Source of the DNA: Ruminococcus sp.
Lineage (GTDB): Bacteria; Bacillota; Clostridia; Oscillospirales; Ruminococcaceae
Direction of reading: 5' to 3'
Assembly: GCA_017542125.1 (NCBI GenBank)
Contig: JAFXXU010000012.1
Span: 1 to 39,779, forward strand
Length of the DNA stretch: 39,779 nt
Shown piece after piece: positions 24,575-31,543 of the stretch. The notes under the pieces are model-generated. The model saw only the letters and a list, made by a program, of their open reading frames with translations. It was not told the origin of the DNA and did no database searches. The translations under genes and the position numbers were made by a program. Each line of letters begins with the position of its first letter. Position 1 is the first letter of the stretch.

Positions 24575-25423
24575 TCACCTGTTCTTATCTATGGAAACGG
24601 TACCTATGCTGTCAAAGTGGGGCTCCTTATCCTTGCTCTTGCCCGGGTCGAATACGGTGTATATCAGATACCCGAAGGCTGCAAGCAGCAGCAGGATTAT
24701 CAGCGCCTTCTTTGCCTTGAAGAATACCCTCTTGACCTTATCCCAGAGCTTGTACCAGAATGTTCTGGGCAGCTCGGAGCCTTCCTCGTAGCCCTCGAGC
24801 CTGCCGCAGAGAGCATAGTATTCGCTGTAAAGATCTATTATGCTCCCCTCTGTCAGCTCGGGCAGACGGTCAAGGAACTCCACCAGCACGGCGGGGACCT
24901 TTTTCTCCAGCTCTCCCGCAAAGAGCAGCCTCAGCACCCGCTGGGTGTTCTCCTTAGCCGAGACCTCCCTGGCCGTCACGATATCCTCTATGGGATAATT
25001 GAAGCTCACGGTCAGGTCGGGTGCCACGGTGATACATTCGGGTGAGAAGCACTTGCCCAGGAAATACTCGGGGATGTCCTGGAGCACCGCCCTCTCCAGT
25101 ATCCTTCTGCCCAGCTCCAGCCTTTCGGCAAGGGGGAGGGCTTCGGTGGCCAGCTTCTTCTCCAGCGAGAGGCCCTGGGTGTATTTCATCACGATGCACA
25201 GCGAGCCGTTATAATTGAAATACTCGATGAGATCGGTGAAAGCGCCGGGGTCGGCAGTATCCGAGAGCCAGCCTGCCAGCTCGGGGAAGAGCTTCCTGTC
25301 GTGCACACTGAGGATCGTACAGAGTCCGCCTCCGCTGACGTTTCTGCAGATGTAGCTGCTGAAAAGCTCGTTCTGTTCCCTGACTCCCGTAATGGGATAA
25401 TCGTGCTCATAGGTGCTGATCAT
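24575..25423 (-). CDS. Tail-anchored pseudokinase-like protein, first gene of the CIS operon
   Basis: The 282-residue protein resembles a much-reduced serine/threonine kinase fold: a hinge-like LCIVMKYTQGLSLEKKL near residue 105, then FSPECITVAPDLTVSFNYPIED near 160 aligning with the catalytic and DFG segments. The HRD aspartate is absent and DFG reads NYP, and no clear glycine-rich loop or VAIK lysine is seen, so it should be inactive. One transmembrane helix lies at about 237-258 with a tail of about 24 residues outside. ATG at 25423 fits AAAGGAG 11 bases upstream; TTG three bases earlier or ATG at 25444 are alternatives. It probably recruits CIS components to the membrane; kinase ancestry is inferred from pattern. 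Confidence 0.8.
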   Translation of the reverse strand: MISTYEHDYPITGVREQNELFSSYICRNVSGGGLCTILSVHDRKLFPELAGWLSDTADPGAFTDLIEYFNYNGSLCIVMKYTQGLSLEKKLATEALPLAERLELGRRILERAVLQDIPEYFLGKCFSPECITVAPDLTVSFNYPIEDIVTAREVSAKENTQRVLRLLFAGELEKKVPAVLVEFLDRLPELTEGSIIDLYSEYYALCGRLEGYEEGSELPRTFWYKLWDKVKRVFFKAKKALIILLLLAAFGYLIYTVFDPGKSKDKEPHFDSIGTVSIDKNR

Positions 25424-25455
25424 CAAAGCGGAGGCTCCTTTCATAGATTTTTCTT

Positions 25456-25666
25456 AAGGCAACACCGCACGACCCCTGTGCGTCAGATGCGAAGTCCAGG
25501 TTTTCGTCAGATTGCCTAAATTCGACGCAGGCGGGCTGGCGCCCGGCAAGGAGAATAGTGTCAACAAGTTGACACGGTAATATGACGGATAAGCCGGTCG
25601 TCAAGCAGGCTTGACACGGCAGATGATGTGCAGAGGCGTCAGCCGCGGGTCGTGCGGTGTTGCCTT
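25456..25666 (+). mobile_element. Complete MITE-like element (211 bp)
   Basis: Perfect 20-bp terminal inverted repeats (AAGGCAACACCGCACGACCC at 25456-25475; its reverse complement at 25647-25666) enclose 171 bp without coding capacity. Inside are the 32-nt block shared with both window-end copies (near 25500-25532) and two palindromes: GTGTCAAC/GTTGACAC at 25558-25575 and GTCAAG/CTTGAC at about 25600-25615. No clear target-site duplication is visible. It sits 33 bases upstream of the first CIS gene. Confidence 0.88.
25577..25604 (-). promoter_or_regulatory. Candidate promoter of the CIS operon, inside the MITE
   Basis: TTGACG (25599-25604) and TATTAC (25577-25582) are 16 bases apart on the minus strand, pointing into the CIS operon. 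The match is moderate. A terminator at 25693-25712 lies just upstream, so some promoter is expected between it and the operon start. Confidence 0.45.
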
Positions 25667-25692
25667 TATTATCAGATCAAGCATAAGGAAAA

Positions 25693-25719
25693 GCGTCCGC
25701 TGCTGCGGACGCCTTTTTT
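25693..25719. terminator. Bidirectional terminator after the anti-sigma gene
   Basis: An 8-bp GC stem (25693-25700 with 25705-25712, loop TGCT) is flanked by CTTTTTT on the plus strand and CTTTTCC on the minus strand. It ends the minus-strand sigma/anti-sigma transcript and isolates the CIS operon from it. Confidence 0.8.
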
Positions 25720-25729
25720 GTACCGTATT

Positions 25730-26731
25730 TTACTTGTATTCGCGGTTTGCGTAAAGAACACTTGTCACCCTGCCGATATCAACCGTCCTGCGGAAGAAGG
25801 AGTAGCAGTAATCCTCATTCAGCACGGACATACCGCTCGAGCCGTTGATATCCTCTGTGGTGCCGTCATCGTATCTGAACCGGCTCTTTATATCTCCCGA
25901 GACATAAAGCGGGCTGCCCTTTTCGCCTCTCAGCACCGATATACCCGTCTGCGAGAGGATGAGCCTGTTATCGCCGTCCCGGAATTCCTTGGTTTCAACG
26001 TTCTTTGATACATCCAGTTCCAGGATGATGCCCTCAAACACCGAGCCGTAATAGCCGTCGGGCTCCAGGGCCTTGTAGTCCTCCGGGGTGACATAGATCT
26101 TTCCGGGGTTATCATTGCCGAAGTAGTTGAAGCAGGCGAATGCCAGGGCACCGTCGGAATTGAGCCTGGGCTCGGGGCTCAGGCTGTCGGAGAATTTCTG
26201 GTTATACGTCCCTGCCTGGAGGACCTTGGCTCCGCCGGATCGGCTGTAAGCCCATAGGTCCTCCAGCTTTTCAGCCTCCTCGCTGTAATACATTATGGGG
26301 ATGATGCTCTCGTTCTCTTCCTTTCTGCCCAGATACTCCCTGCCAGTATCGTCAAGGGCTTCAACGGTGAATACCATCTGCGTGGTATATCCGTCGCTGA
26401 GGACAGTATCTGCGGTAACTCTCATATGAGCGTTCTCTGCCGAGGCTGCCCCAGCTGTGCTGTCGTCCTTTACGGCGCTCTCAATGCCGAAGCTCGCCAC
26501 CGACTCCTTATGGAAAAATGCCTTGTATGCCGCAGCACCCGCCGTAACTGTCATAGCCAGCGCCGCAACCGCCGCCGCTATAACGGCAGCGGTCTTTTTT
26601 GTTCTGCCGGTCTTTTTCATAGCTCTCGCTTCCTTTCTTTCCCCGCCCGCGAGGATGCCCTCAAGGATCCCGCTCCTCAGCTCATCGGGGAATTCTATGC
26701 TTTCATATGCTCTCTTGATGCTGTTATCCAT
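25730..26731 (-). CDS. DUF4179-like anti-sigma membrane protein
   Basis: The 333-residue protein has a short cytoplasmic N-terminus (IKRAYESIEFPDELRSGILEGI), a basic KKTGRTKK stretch, one transmembrane helix at about 47-68 and a long extracytoplasmic domain of about 260 residues. The order fits anti-sigma proteins of the DUF4179 type found in Clostridia. Its ATG overlaps the end of the ECF sigma gene by eight bases, so the two are co-translated. The cytoplasmic segment would hold the sigma factor at the membrane until a signal is sensed outside. The signal is unknown. Confidence 0.82.
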   Translation of the reverse strand: MDNSIKRAYESIEFPDELRSGILEGILAGGERKEARAMKKTGRTKKTAAVIAAAVAALAMTVTAGAAAYKAFFHKESVASFGIESAVKDDSTAGAASAENAHMRVTADTVLSDGYTTQMVFTVEALDDTGREYLGRKEENESIIPIMYYSEEAEKLEDLWAYSRSGGAKVLQAGTYNQKFSDSLSPEPRLNSDGALAFACFNYFGNDNPGKIYVTPEDYKALEPDGYYGSVFEGIILELDVSKNVETKEFRDGDNRLILSQTGISVLRGEKGSPLYVSGDIKSRFRYDDGTTEDINGSSGMSVLNEDYCYSFFRRTVDIGRVTSVLYANREYK

Positions 26732-27242
26732 TCAGATCATCTCCCAACGCTTTTTTCAGCAGCCTGCGTGCGCGCGTGAGCAGGCTCGTTACGGTGGACT
26801 GTTTCATTCCCGTGGCTGCGCTGATCTCGGCTGTGGTCATATCCTCGTAGTAAAAGAGAAATATGACGTTTTTGTACTTGTGTGGCAGGGAGCATACCGC
26901 ATCGAAAAGCTCCGTATCGGAGTATGCCCTCTCCTCGGCGCCGATACCCCGTGCGGCTTCCAGCTCCTCGCTGGGGTGGCGCCGGCGTTTTCTCAGCATA
27001 TCCTTGCAGATGTTCCCCGCTGTCATTACCAGCCAGCCGATCTCGTGCTGACTGTCGCGGAATGCCCCGCCGGAGGAAAGGAGCCTCAGAAAGGTCTCCT
27101 GCACCGCGTCCGCACTGTCGTGGACGTCTTTGAGATAACTCATACACAGCCTGAAAACTGCGGGAGAGTATTTTTCATAGAATGCGGTGAGCTCTGTATC
27201 CGTGAGCCGCTGCGCGCCGCGGCCGCCGATATCGGTCTGCAT
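26724..27242 (-). CDS. ECF-type RNA polymerase sigma factor
   Basis: This 172-residue protein has the two-domain plan of ECF sigma factors: region 2 with FYEKYSPAVFRLCMSYLKD and DAVQETFLRLL, and region 4 with LPHKYKNVIFLFYYEDMTTAEIS and a helix-turn-helix ISAATGMKQSTVTSLLTRARRLL. It directs RNA polymerase to a stress or surface regulon. I chose ATG at 27242, which has AGGAG eight bases upstream; the frame is open to 27338. It forms a two-gene operon with the anti-sigma gene. The CIS operon follows in the same direction past a terminator and MITE, so control of the CIS by this factor is possible but unsupported. Confidence 0.9.
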   Translation of the reverse strand: MQTDIGGRGAQRLTDTELTAFYEKYSPAVFRLCMSYLKDVHDSADAVQETFLRLLSSGGAFRDSQHEIGWLVMTAGNICKDMLRKRRRHPSEELEAARGIGAEERAYSDTELFDAVCSLPHKYKNVIFLFYYEDMTTAEISAATGMKQSTVTSLLTRARRLLKKALGDDLNG

Positions 27243-27317
27243 CCCGTCATCTCCTTTCGCCTTCATTATGTAAACGTCCCGGAATATAGTTTTACTGCAA
27301 ACGATAGGTATAAAATA

Positions 27318-27361
27318 TGCAATGAAAAAGCATTGCAAATGATCCCCGTATGTGGTATGAT
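27318..27361 (+). promoter_or_regulatory. Promoter of the GNAT operon with overlapping inverted repeat
   Basis: TTGCAA (27333-27338) and TATGAT (27356-27361) are 17 bases apart on the plus strand. A 7-bp inverted repeat (TGCAATG 27318-27324, CATTGCA 27331-27337) overlaps the -35 box and could be a regulator binding site in this divergent intergenic region. Confidence 0.65.
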
Positions 27362-27400
27362 GATATTATACACCAAAGCCTGTAAGAAAGGAAGCCGACT

Positions 27401-27859
27401 ATGACAGTTCAGATAACCGACACAGAACAGAAAGCAAAGATAACAAGAAGCATTCTCGAATCCCTCAGAGAATGGTTCGAGGTGGATGAGAGCCGGGAGG
27501 GCTACATCCGCGAAAGCGCTGATCTGACCCTGATCGCCGCCGAGGATAAGGGAGATCACATCGGCTTTCTCTGCCTCAGAGAGACAGGCAAAGAGACCGT
27601 CGAGCTTGCAGTAATGGGCATACTTAAGGAGTATCAGCACAAGGGCATCGGCAGGCAGCTGGTGGAAAAGGCCAAGGAGCTGGCAAGGGCTCAGGGCTAT
27701 TCCTTTATGCAGGTCAAGACCGTTAAGTACGGCGTCTACGAGGATTACGACAAGACCAATCTCTTTTACAGGAGCTGCGGCTTCAAGGAGTTCGAGGTCT
27801 TCCCCGAATACTGGGATGCTGCCAACCCCTGCCAGGTCTATGTAATGTCATTGAGGTAA
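27401..27859 (+). CDS. GNAT family N-acetyltransferase (1 of 4)
   Basis: This 152-residue protein shows the GNAT fold: the beta4 strand VELAVMGILKEYQHKGIGRQLVEKAKELA contains the acetyl-CoA pyrophosphate-binding motif QHKGIGRQL, and NLFYRSCGFKEFE is the usual C-terminal motif. Substrate cannot be inferred. It is the first gene after a promoter at 27333-27361, has an AAAGGAAG site, and is followed six bases later by another GNAT gene, so the four acetyltransferases probably form one transcript. Confidence 0.92.
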   Translation: MTVQITDTEQKAKITRSILESLREWFEVDESREGYIRESADLTLIAAEDKGDHIGFLCLRETGKETVELAVMGILKEYQHKGIGRQLVEKAKELARAQGYSFMQVKTVKYGVYEDYDKTNLFYRSCGFKEFEVFPEYWDAANPCQVYVMSLR

Positions 27860-27864
27860 GAAAG

Positions 27865-29025
27865 ATGAGCACTCCGATTATCTCCGATGCCCTGATCGGC
27901 GATCTGCCGGAAATACTCCGGCTGCAATACCTTGCCTACCAAAGCGAGGCCGAGCTTTGCGGCACCCGGGATATCCCCCCGCTGAAGCAGACCCTTGAAG
28001 AGCTGCAGGCCGAATTTGAAAGCGGCCTTATCCTCAAGCTGACGGATGAGAGCGGCAGCATCATCGGCTCGGTAAGGGCTTCAAAGCAGGAGGGCACCGT
28101 TAAGATAGGTAAGCTTATGGTGCATCCCGACCACCGCTGCAAGGGCTACGGCAGTATGCTCCTTAAAGAGATAGAGAGCCGCTTCCCCGGCTGCTGGTAC
28201 GAGCTGTTCACCAGCACCAAGAGCGCAGATAATCTCAGGCTCTACCGCTCTCTGGGCTACTGCGAGTTCAGGAGGAAGACTGTGGACAGGGAACACGACC
28301 TGAGATTTGTCTACCTGCAGAAGTCCATACCAGGCGGGGCATTCAGGGACGGGATAGTTAAGTTCCGCTGCGGCTGCTGCGGCAGCAAGGTGGATATGAG
28401 CAAAAGTGTCCCCTCCGGCTTTGAGGGCTGGGCTTACACCTGCGAAAGGGTGGAATGGCTCGGAAAGGGTCTGCCCCTACCCCCTCTTGACGAGAATAAC
28501 TTTCAGAGGCTCACCCGCGTCCCCAGGAAGCACGAGAGGCTCTGCATGAGAGCCTGCATGGGCTTTTGTCAGCAGCTGGGCAGCGAGTTTTATATGGAAT
28601 ACCTGAACCCGGAGCTGTATCTCTCCTTTGAGGGCAGCGACCGGATATACCGCAGCTGTGCCATCGTCAGGTGCAGGCTGGACAGAGTGCTTACCGCCAC
28701 AGAGTATAGCGCCTGGGTGGAGGTAACTGTGCTGGACGTCATCGGCTTTGCGGAGCTGCCCGAAAGGTACCCTCCGACAAAGGCCGAGCATACCCTTGAA
28801 GAGCTGCTTGATTACCCCCAGAAGTCCTGCGACAACTACATCGACTACGATGACGAGGGCTGGAAGGATCTCTCCTGGAGCGCACAGGGCGACGTGGGCA
28901 CCGGCGGTATTATCCGCAGGGATATTTACGGGCAGAGGCATCTTATCATCGAGAGCTTTTTCAGCTTCCACGACGATATCACCTATTTCGGCAACATCGT
29001 CAGCACGAAAGAGCAGGAGACCTGA
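27865..29025 (+). CDS. Two-domain GNAT acetyltransferase with Cys-rich C-terminal domain (2 of 4)
   Basis: The first 150 of 386 residues form a GNAT domain (KIGKLMVHPDHRCKGYGSMLLKEIE, LRLYRSLGYCEFRR). The remaining 235 residues form a second region that I do not recognise. It opens with FRCGCCGSKVDMSKS and YTCERVEW, which could bind a metal, and continues with a region containing MRACMGFCQQLGSEFYME and a beta-rich end (YSAWVEVTVLDVIGF). The length is more than twice that of a usual GNAT protein. The acetyltransferase probably acts on a substrate recognised by the second domain. It is tightly spaced with its neighbours in the GNAT operon. Confidence 0.88.
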   Translation: MSTPIISDALIGDLPEILRLQYLAYQSEAELCGTRDIPPLKQTLEELQAEFESGLILKLTDESGSIIGSVRASKQEGTVKIGKLMVHPDHRCKGYGSMLLKEIESRFPGCWYELFTSTKSADNLRLYRSLGYCEFRRKTVDREHDLRFVYLQKSIPGGAFRDGIVKFRCGCCGSKVDMSKSVPSGFEGWAYTCERVEWLGKGLPLPPLDENNFQRLTRVPRKHERLCMRACMGFCQQLGSEFYMEYLNPELYLSFEGSDRIYRSCAIVRCRLDRVLTATEYSAWVEVTVLDVIGFAELPERYPPTKAEHTLEELLDYPQKSCDNYIDYDDEGWKDLSWSAQGDVGTGGIIRRDIYGQRHLIIESFFSFHDDITYFGNIVSTKEQET

Positions 29026-29040
29026 CAGGCGGTGAAGTAT

Positions 29041-29457
29041 ATGGATATTTCCGAGCGGGACATCTCCCCGGAGGAGCTTCAAAGCATTTACGAGGATTTC
29101 AGGAAGATAGAAATACGGGAGGGCATCCCTCAGAGAGAGGTCCGGCGTTATCAGTATGTCCTTGAGGAAGATGGCGAGGTCGTGGGCTATGTCTCGGGGA
29201 TAACCGAGCACAAATGGTTCTACCTCACCGATCTCTGGGTGGAGGAGAGCCGCCGCCGGAAAGGGCTGGGCTCCCGTCTGCTCTCTATGATCGAGGAGAA
29301 GGCTGCCTCTCTGGGTATGGAGCATATCTACCTCTGGACATCCGGGAAGAACAACCCACTCTTCTATGAAAAACAGGGCTACACCCCCTTTGCCGTCCTT
29401 GAGGACAAGCTGGAGGTAAAGGGCTGTCATCAGACAGGTTACAGAAAAGACCTCTGA
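29041..29457 (+). CDS. GNAT family N-acetyltransferase (3 of 4)
   Basis: This protein of about 138 residues has LTDLWVEESRRRKGLGSRLLSMIEEKA with the RRKGLGSRL acetyl-CoA loop, followed by MEHIYLWTSGKNNPLFYEKQGYTPFAVLE, the standard GNAT end. It is short but complete for the family. I prefer the ATG at 29041; a GTG at 29032 would add three residues and lies nearer the previous stop at 29025. No substrate can be named. It belongs to the run of four acetyltransferase genes on the plus strand. Confidence 0.9.
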   Translation: MDISERDISPEELQSIYEDFRKIEIREGIPQREVRRYQYVLEEDGEVVGYVSGITEHKWFYLTDLWVEESRRRKGLGSRLLSMIEEKAASLGMEHIYLWTSGKNNPLFYEKQGYTPFAVLEDKLEVKGCHQTGYRKDL

Positions 29458-29470
29458 AAAGGAGCTTACA

Positions 29471-29932
29471 ATGATAAAGAACGCAGCTATGACCGACTTT
29501 GAAGCTATCAGGGATATCACCCGGAGGACCATCAACGAGATATACCCCCGCTACTACCCGAAAGGGGCGGTGGATTTCTTTCTTAAGCATCACAGCGATG
29601 AGAGCATCCGCAGGGATATCTCTCAGGGGCTCGTTTACCTCCTTACCGACAGCGAGGGCATCCCCGAGGGAACGGTGACGGTCAAGGGCAATGAGATACT
29701 GCGGCTGTTCGTCCTGCCGGAAGCACAGGGGAAGGGTCTCGGCAGGCAGCTTCTGGACTTTGCCGAGGCTGCCGTATTTGAGCGTTACGACGAGGCTGTG
29801 ATAGATTCCTCTCTGGCGGCGAAGCCGATCTACCTGCGCCGAGGCTACAAGGAGACCGAGTACAATATCCTCCCCGCCGATAACGGCGACTTCTTATGCT
29901 TTGATATAATGAAAAAGCCGAAAGGACTGTAA
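29471..29932 (+). CDS. GNAT family N-acetyltransferase (4 of 4)
   Basis: This 153-residue GNAT protein has EILRLFVLPEAQGKGLGRQLLDFAEAAVF with the QGKGLGRQL motif, then DSSLAAKPIYLRRGYKETEY. The N-terminus IKNAAMTDFEAIRDITRRTINEIYPRYYPKGAVDFFLKHH is typical of small GNATs with an early helical substrate region. AAAAGGAG lies upstream of the ATG. The four GNATs are clearly diverged from each other in sequence, so they are unlikely to be a recent tandem duplication. Confidence 0.92.
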   Translation: MIKNAAMTDFEAIRDITRRTINEIYPRYYPKGAVDFFLKHHSDESIRRDISQGLVYLLTDSEGIPEGTVTVKGNEILRLFVLPEAQGKGLGRQLLDFAEAAVFERYDEAVIDSSLAAKPIYLRRGYKETEYNILPADNGDFLCFDIMKKPKGL

Positions 29933-29964
29933 GGAAAGCCAGAATGAGAAAAGGAGCCCAAGCT

Positions 29965-31527
29965 ATGAGAGAAGCCATTTCAGCTATACTGTCCCTTTGC
30001 CTGGCGGCATCGGTCTTCGCGGGATGCAGTTCCTCGGAGAGCAGCAAAGCCGGGGATGCTTCGGCAGCTACATCAGACGGAGCCGTGACCTCTGTGCTGA
30101 CGGAAGCCGCCACAACTGCCGCTCCGGAGGCAAGCGAGCCGGATGCGCCCCCCGCCTCCGACACCGATAACACCCCGCTCAATGTCCCGCAGACTCCCCT
30201 GCCCTCCTTTGAGGCAGTACGCAAGCAGTATGAGGACGGCAGTGCGGAGATAAAGACCTCCCTTGCGGCTCTCGCCGAGGAAAAGACCGCCCCCTGTATC
30301 AACATCACCACCCAGGACGGCAAGAAGATCCTCTCCAAGGAGAAATACACTGCCTGCGTCATCGACGTTTTCAACTGTGAGGAAAGCTATGTCCTCAACG
30401 CCGACTGCGGCGTAAAGGTCAGGGGCAACTCCACCGCCGAGCAGGGGGACGAGAAGCCCTACCGCATCAAGTTCGAGGACAAATATAATCTGCTGGGCCT
30501 CCACGGCGGCAAGGAATACAAAAGCTGGGTGCTGCTGCGCTCCTACTGGAACCTGGCTCCCGACTTCACCGCCTTCAGCCTCGCCGAGACCATATTTGAG
30601 GGAAAGTATTACAGCAGCGACTGTATGTATGTGAACCTGTTCATCAACGGCGAATCGAGAGGTATATATCTGCTCTGTGAGCAGAATCAGGCCGCCGATG
30701 ACAGGATAGACGTTTACGAGCCCGCCCCCGAAGAGACCGGCACCGACATCGGCTACGCCATTGAGATGGACAACTACCCCTCGGAGGAACACCCCCATTT
30801 CTACCTTGATCACGACAACGCCAGCGTTACCGATATCTCCGGCGAGAGCAGGCGCTTCAACGATCACGCTTACAGCGTCAAGAGCGATATCAACACCAAG
30901 GGTCAGCTGGATTTCATAAACAAATACACCTACGGCGCATTTGAGATACTCTATCAGGCGGCGATAAACAAGAGAGCGATGATGTTCGACAGCGATTATA
31001 AGCTGGTCTCCGCCGACGGGACATACAATTCACCCAAAGAGGCTGTCGAGGCCGTGTTCGACCTGGAGTCGCTGGCGAATATGGTGATACTCGAAGAGCT
31101 TGTCCACAACAACGATGTGGGGGCCGGCAGCTTCTATATGGCGGTGGATTTCTCCCCCGAGAGCAGATACAAGAAGCTCACCTTCCTTGCCCCCTGGGAT
31201 TTCAACTGGGCCTACGAGGGGGATGCCGATGGCGGGTACTACGCCTCCACCTTCCAGAAGCTCCAGCACGACGGCTATGACCGCTCAAACCCCTGGTACA
31301 TCACCGCTATGAAAGCCGATTGGTTCCGGGACATCGTCAAGGAGAAATGGGCGAAGTTCTCGGAGAGCGGTGCGCTTAAAAAGACCACCTCACAGGTGGT
31401 AAAGGAATGTATGAAGCTGAAAAACGATCTCGGCTCCGATTCCTGGAAGATAGATCAGGCCAAGAACCTGGTCAAGTTCGTCAACGGAAGGATAGATTGG
31501 CTTGATGAGCAATGGCTCAGCAAGTAA
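29965..31527 (+). CDS. CotH-family kinase-like lipoprotein
   Basis: The 520-residue protein starts with a lipoprotein signal peptide (hydrophobic core to AASVFAGC, the cysteine at about residue 21), so it should be anchored outside the membrane. A Ser/Ala/Pro-rich linker of about 60 residues follows. The rest is a CotH domain: VKVRGNSTAEQGDEKPYRIKF, NLLGLHGGKEYKSWVLLRSYWN, a YLLCEQNQ strand, EELVHNNDVGAGSFYMAVDF and LAPWDFNWAYEGDAD. CotH proteins are atypical protein kinases of spore coats; surface versions in gut Clostridia are poorly understood. I chose ATG at 29965 for its AAAAGGAG site; an ATG at 29944 would lengthen the N-terminus. It follows the GNAT genes closely. Confidence 0.92.
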   Translation: MREAISAILSLCLAASVFAGCSSSESSKAGDASAATSDGAVTSVLTEAATTAAPEASEPDAPPASDTDNTPLNVPQTPLPSFEAVRKQYEDGSAEIKTSLAALAEEKTAPCINITTQDGKKILSKEKYTACVIDVFNCEESYVLNADCGVKVRGNSTAEQGDEKPYRIKFEDKYNLLGLHGGKEYKSWVLLRSYWNLAPDFTAFSLAETIFEGKYYSSDCMYVNLFINGESRGIYLLCEQNQAADDRIDVYEPAPEETGTDIGYAIEMDNYPSEEHPHFYLDHDNASVTDISGESRRFNDHAYSVKSDINTKGQLDFINKYTYGAFEILYQAAINKRAMMFDSDYKLVSADGTYNSPKEAVEAVFDLESLANMVILEELVHNNDVGAGSFYMAVDFSPESRYKKLTFLAPWDFNWAYEGDADGGYYASTFQKLQHDGYDRSNPWYITAMKADWFRDIVKEKWAKFSESGALKKTTSQVVKECMKLKNDLGSDSWKIDQAKNLVKFVNGRIDWLDEQWLSK

Positions 31528-31543
31528 CCGCAAGGAGGGCTCT

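Noticed and set aside
2544-25423. Prophage or R-type tailocin.
   Set aside because: No lysis genes, capsid, portal, terminase, integrase or tail fibre are visible, and DUF4255, DUF4280 and AAA+ proteins point to an extracellular-type CIS.
25456-25666. An attachment site or riboswitch upstream of the CIS operon.
   Set aside because: The perfect 20-bp terminal repeats and two further copies in the window show a dispersed MITE-like element; no integrase gene or known riboswitch core was seen.
28477-29535. A 352-codon minus-strand frame across two GNAT genes.
   Set aside because: It crosses two genuine genes and their junction, and has no family match.
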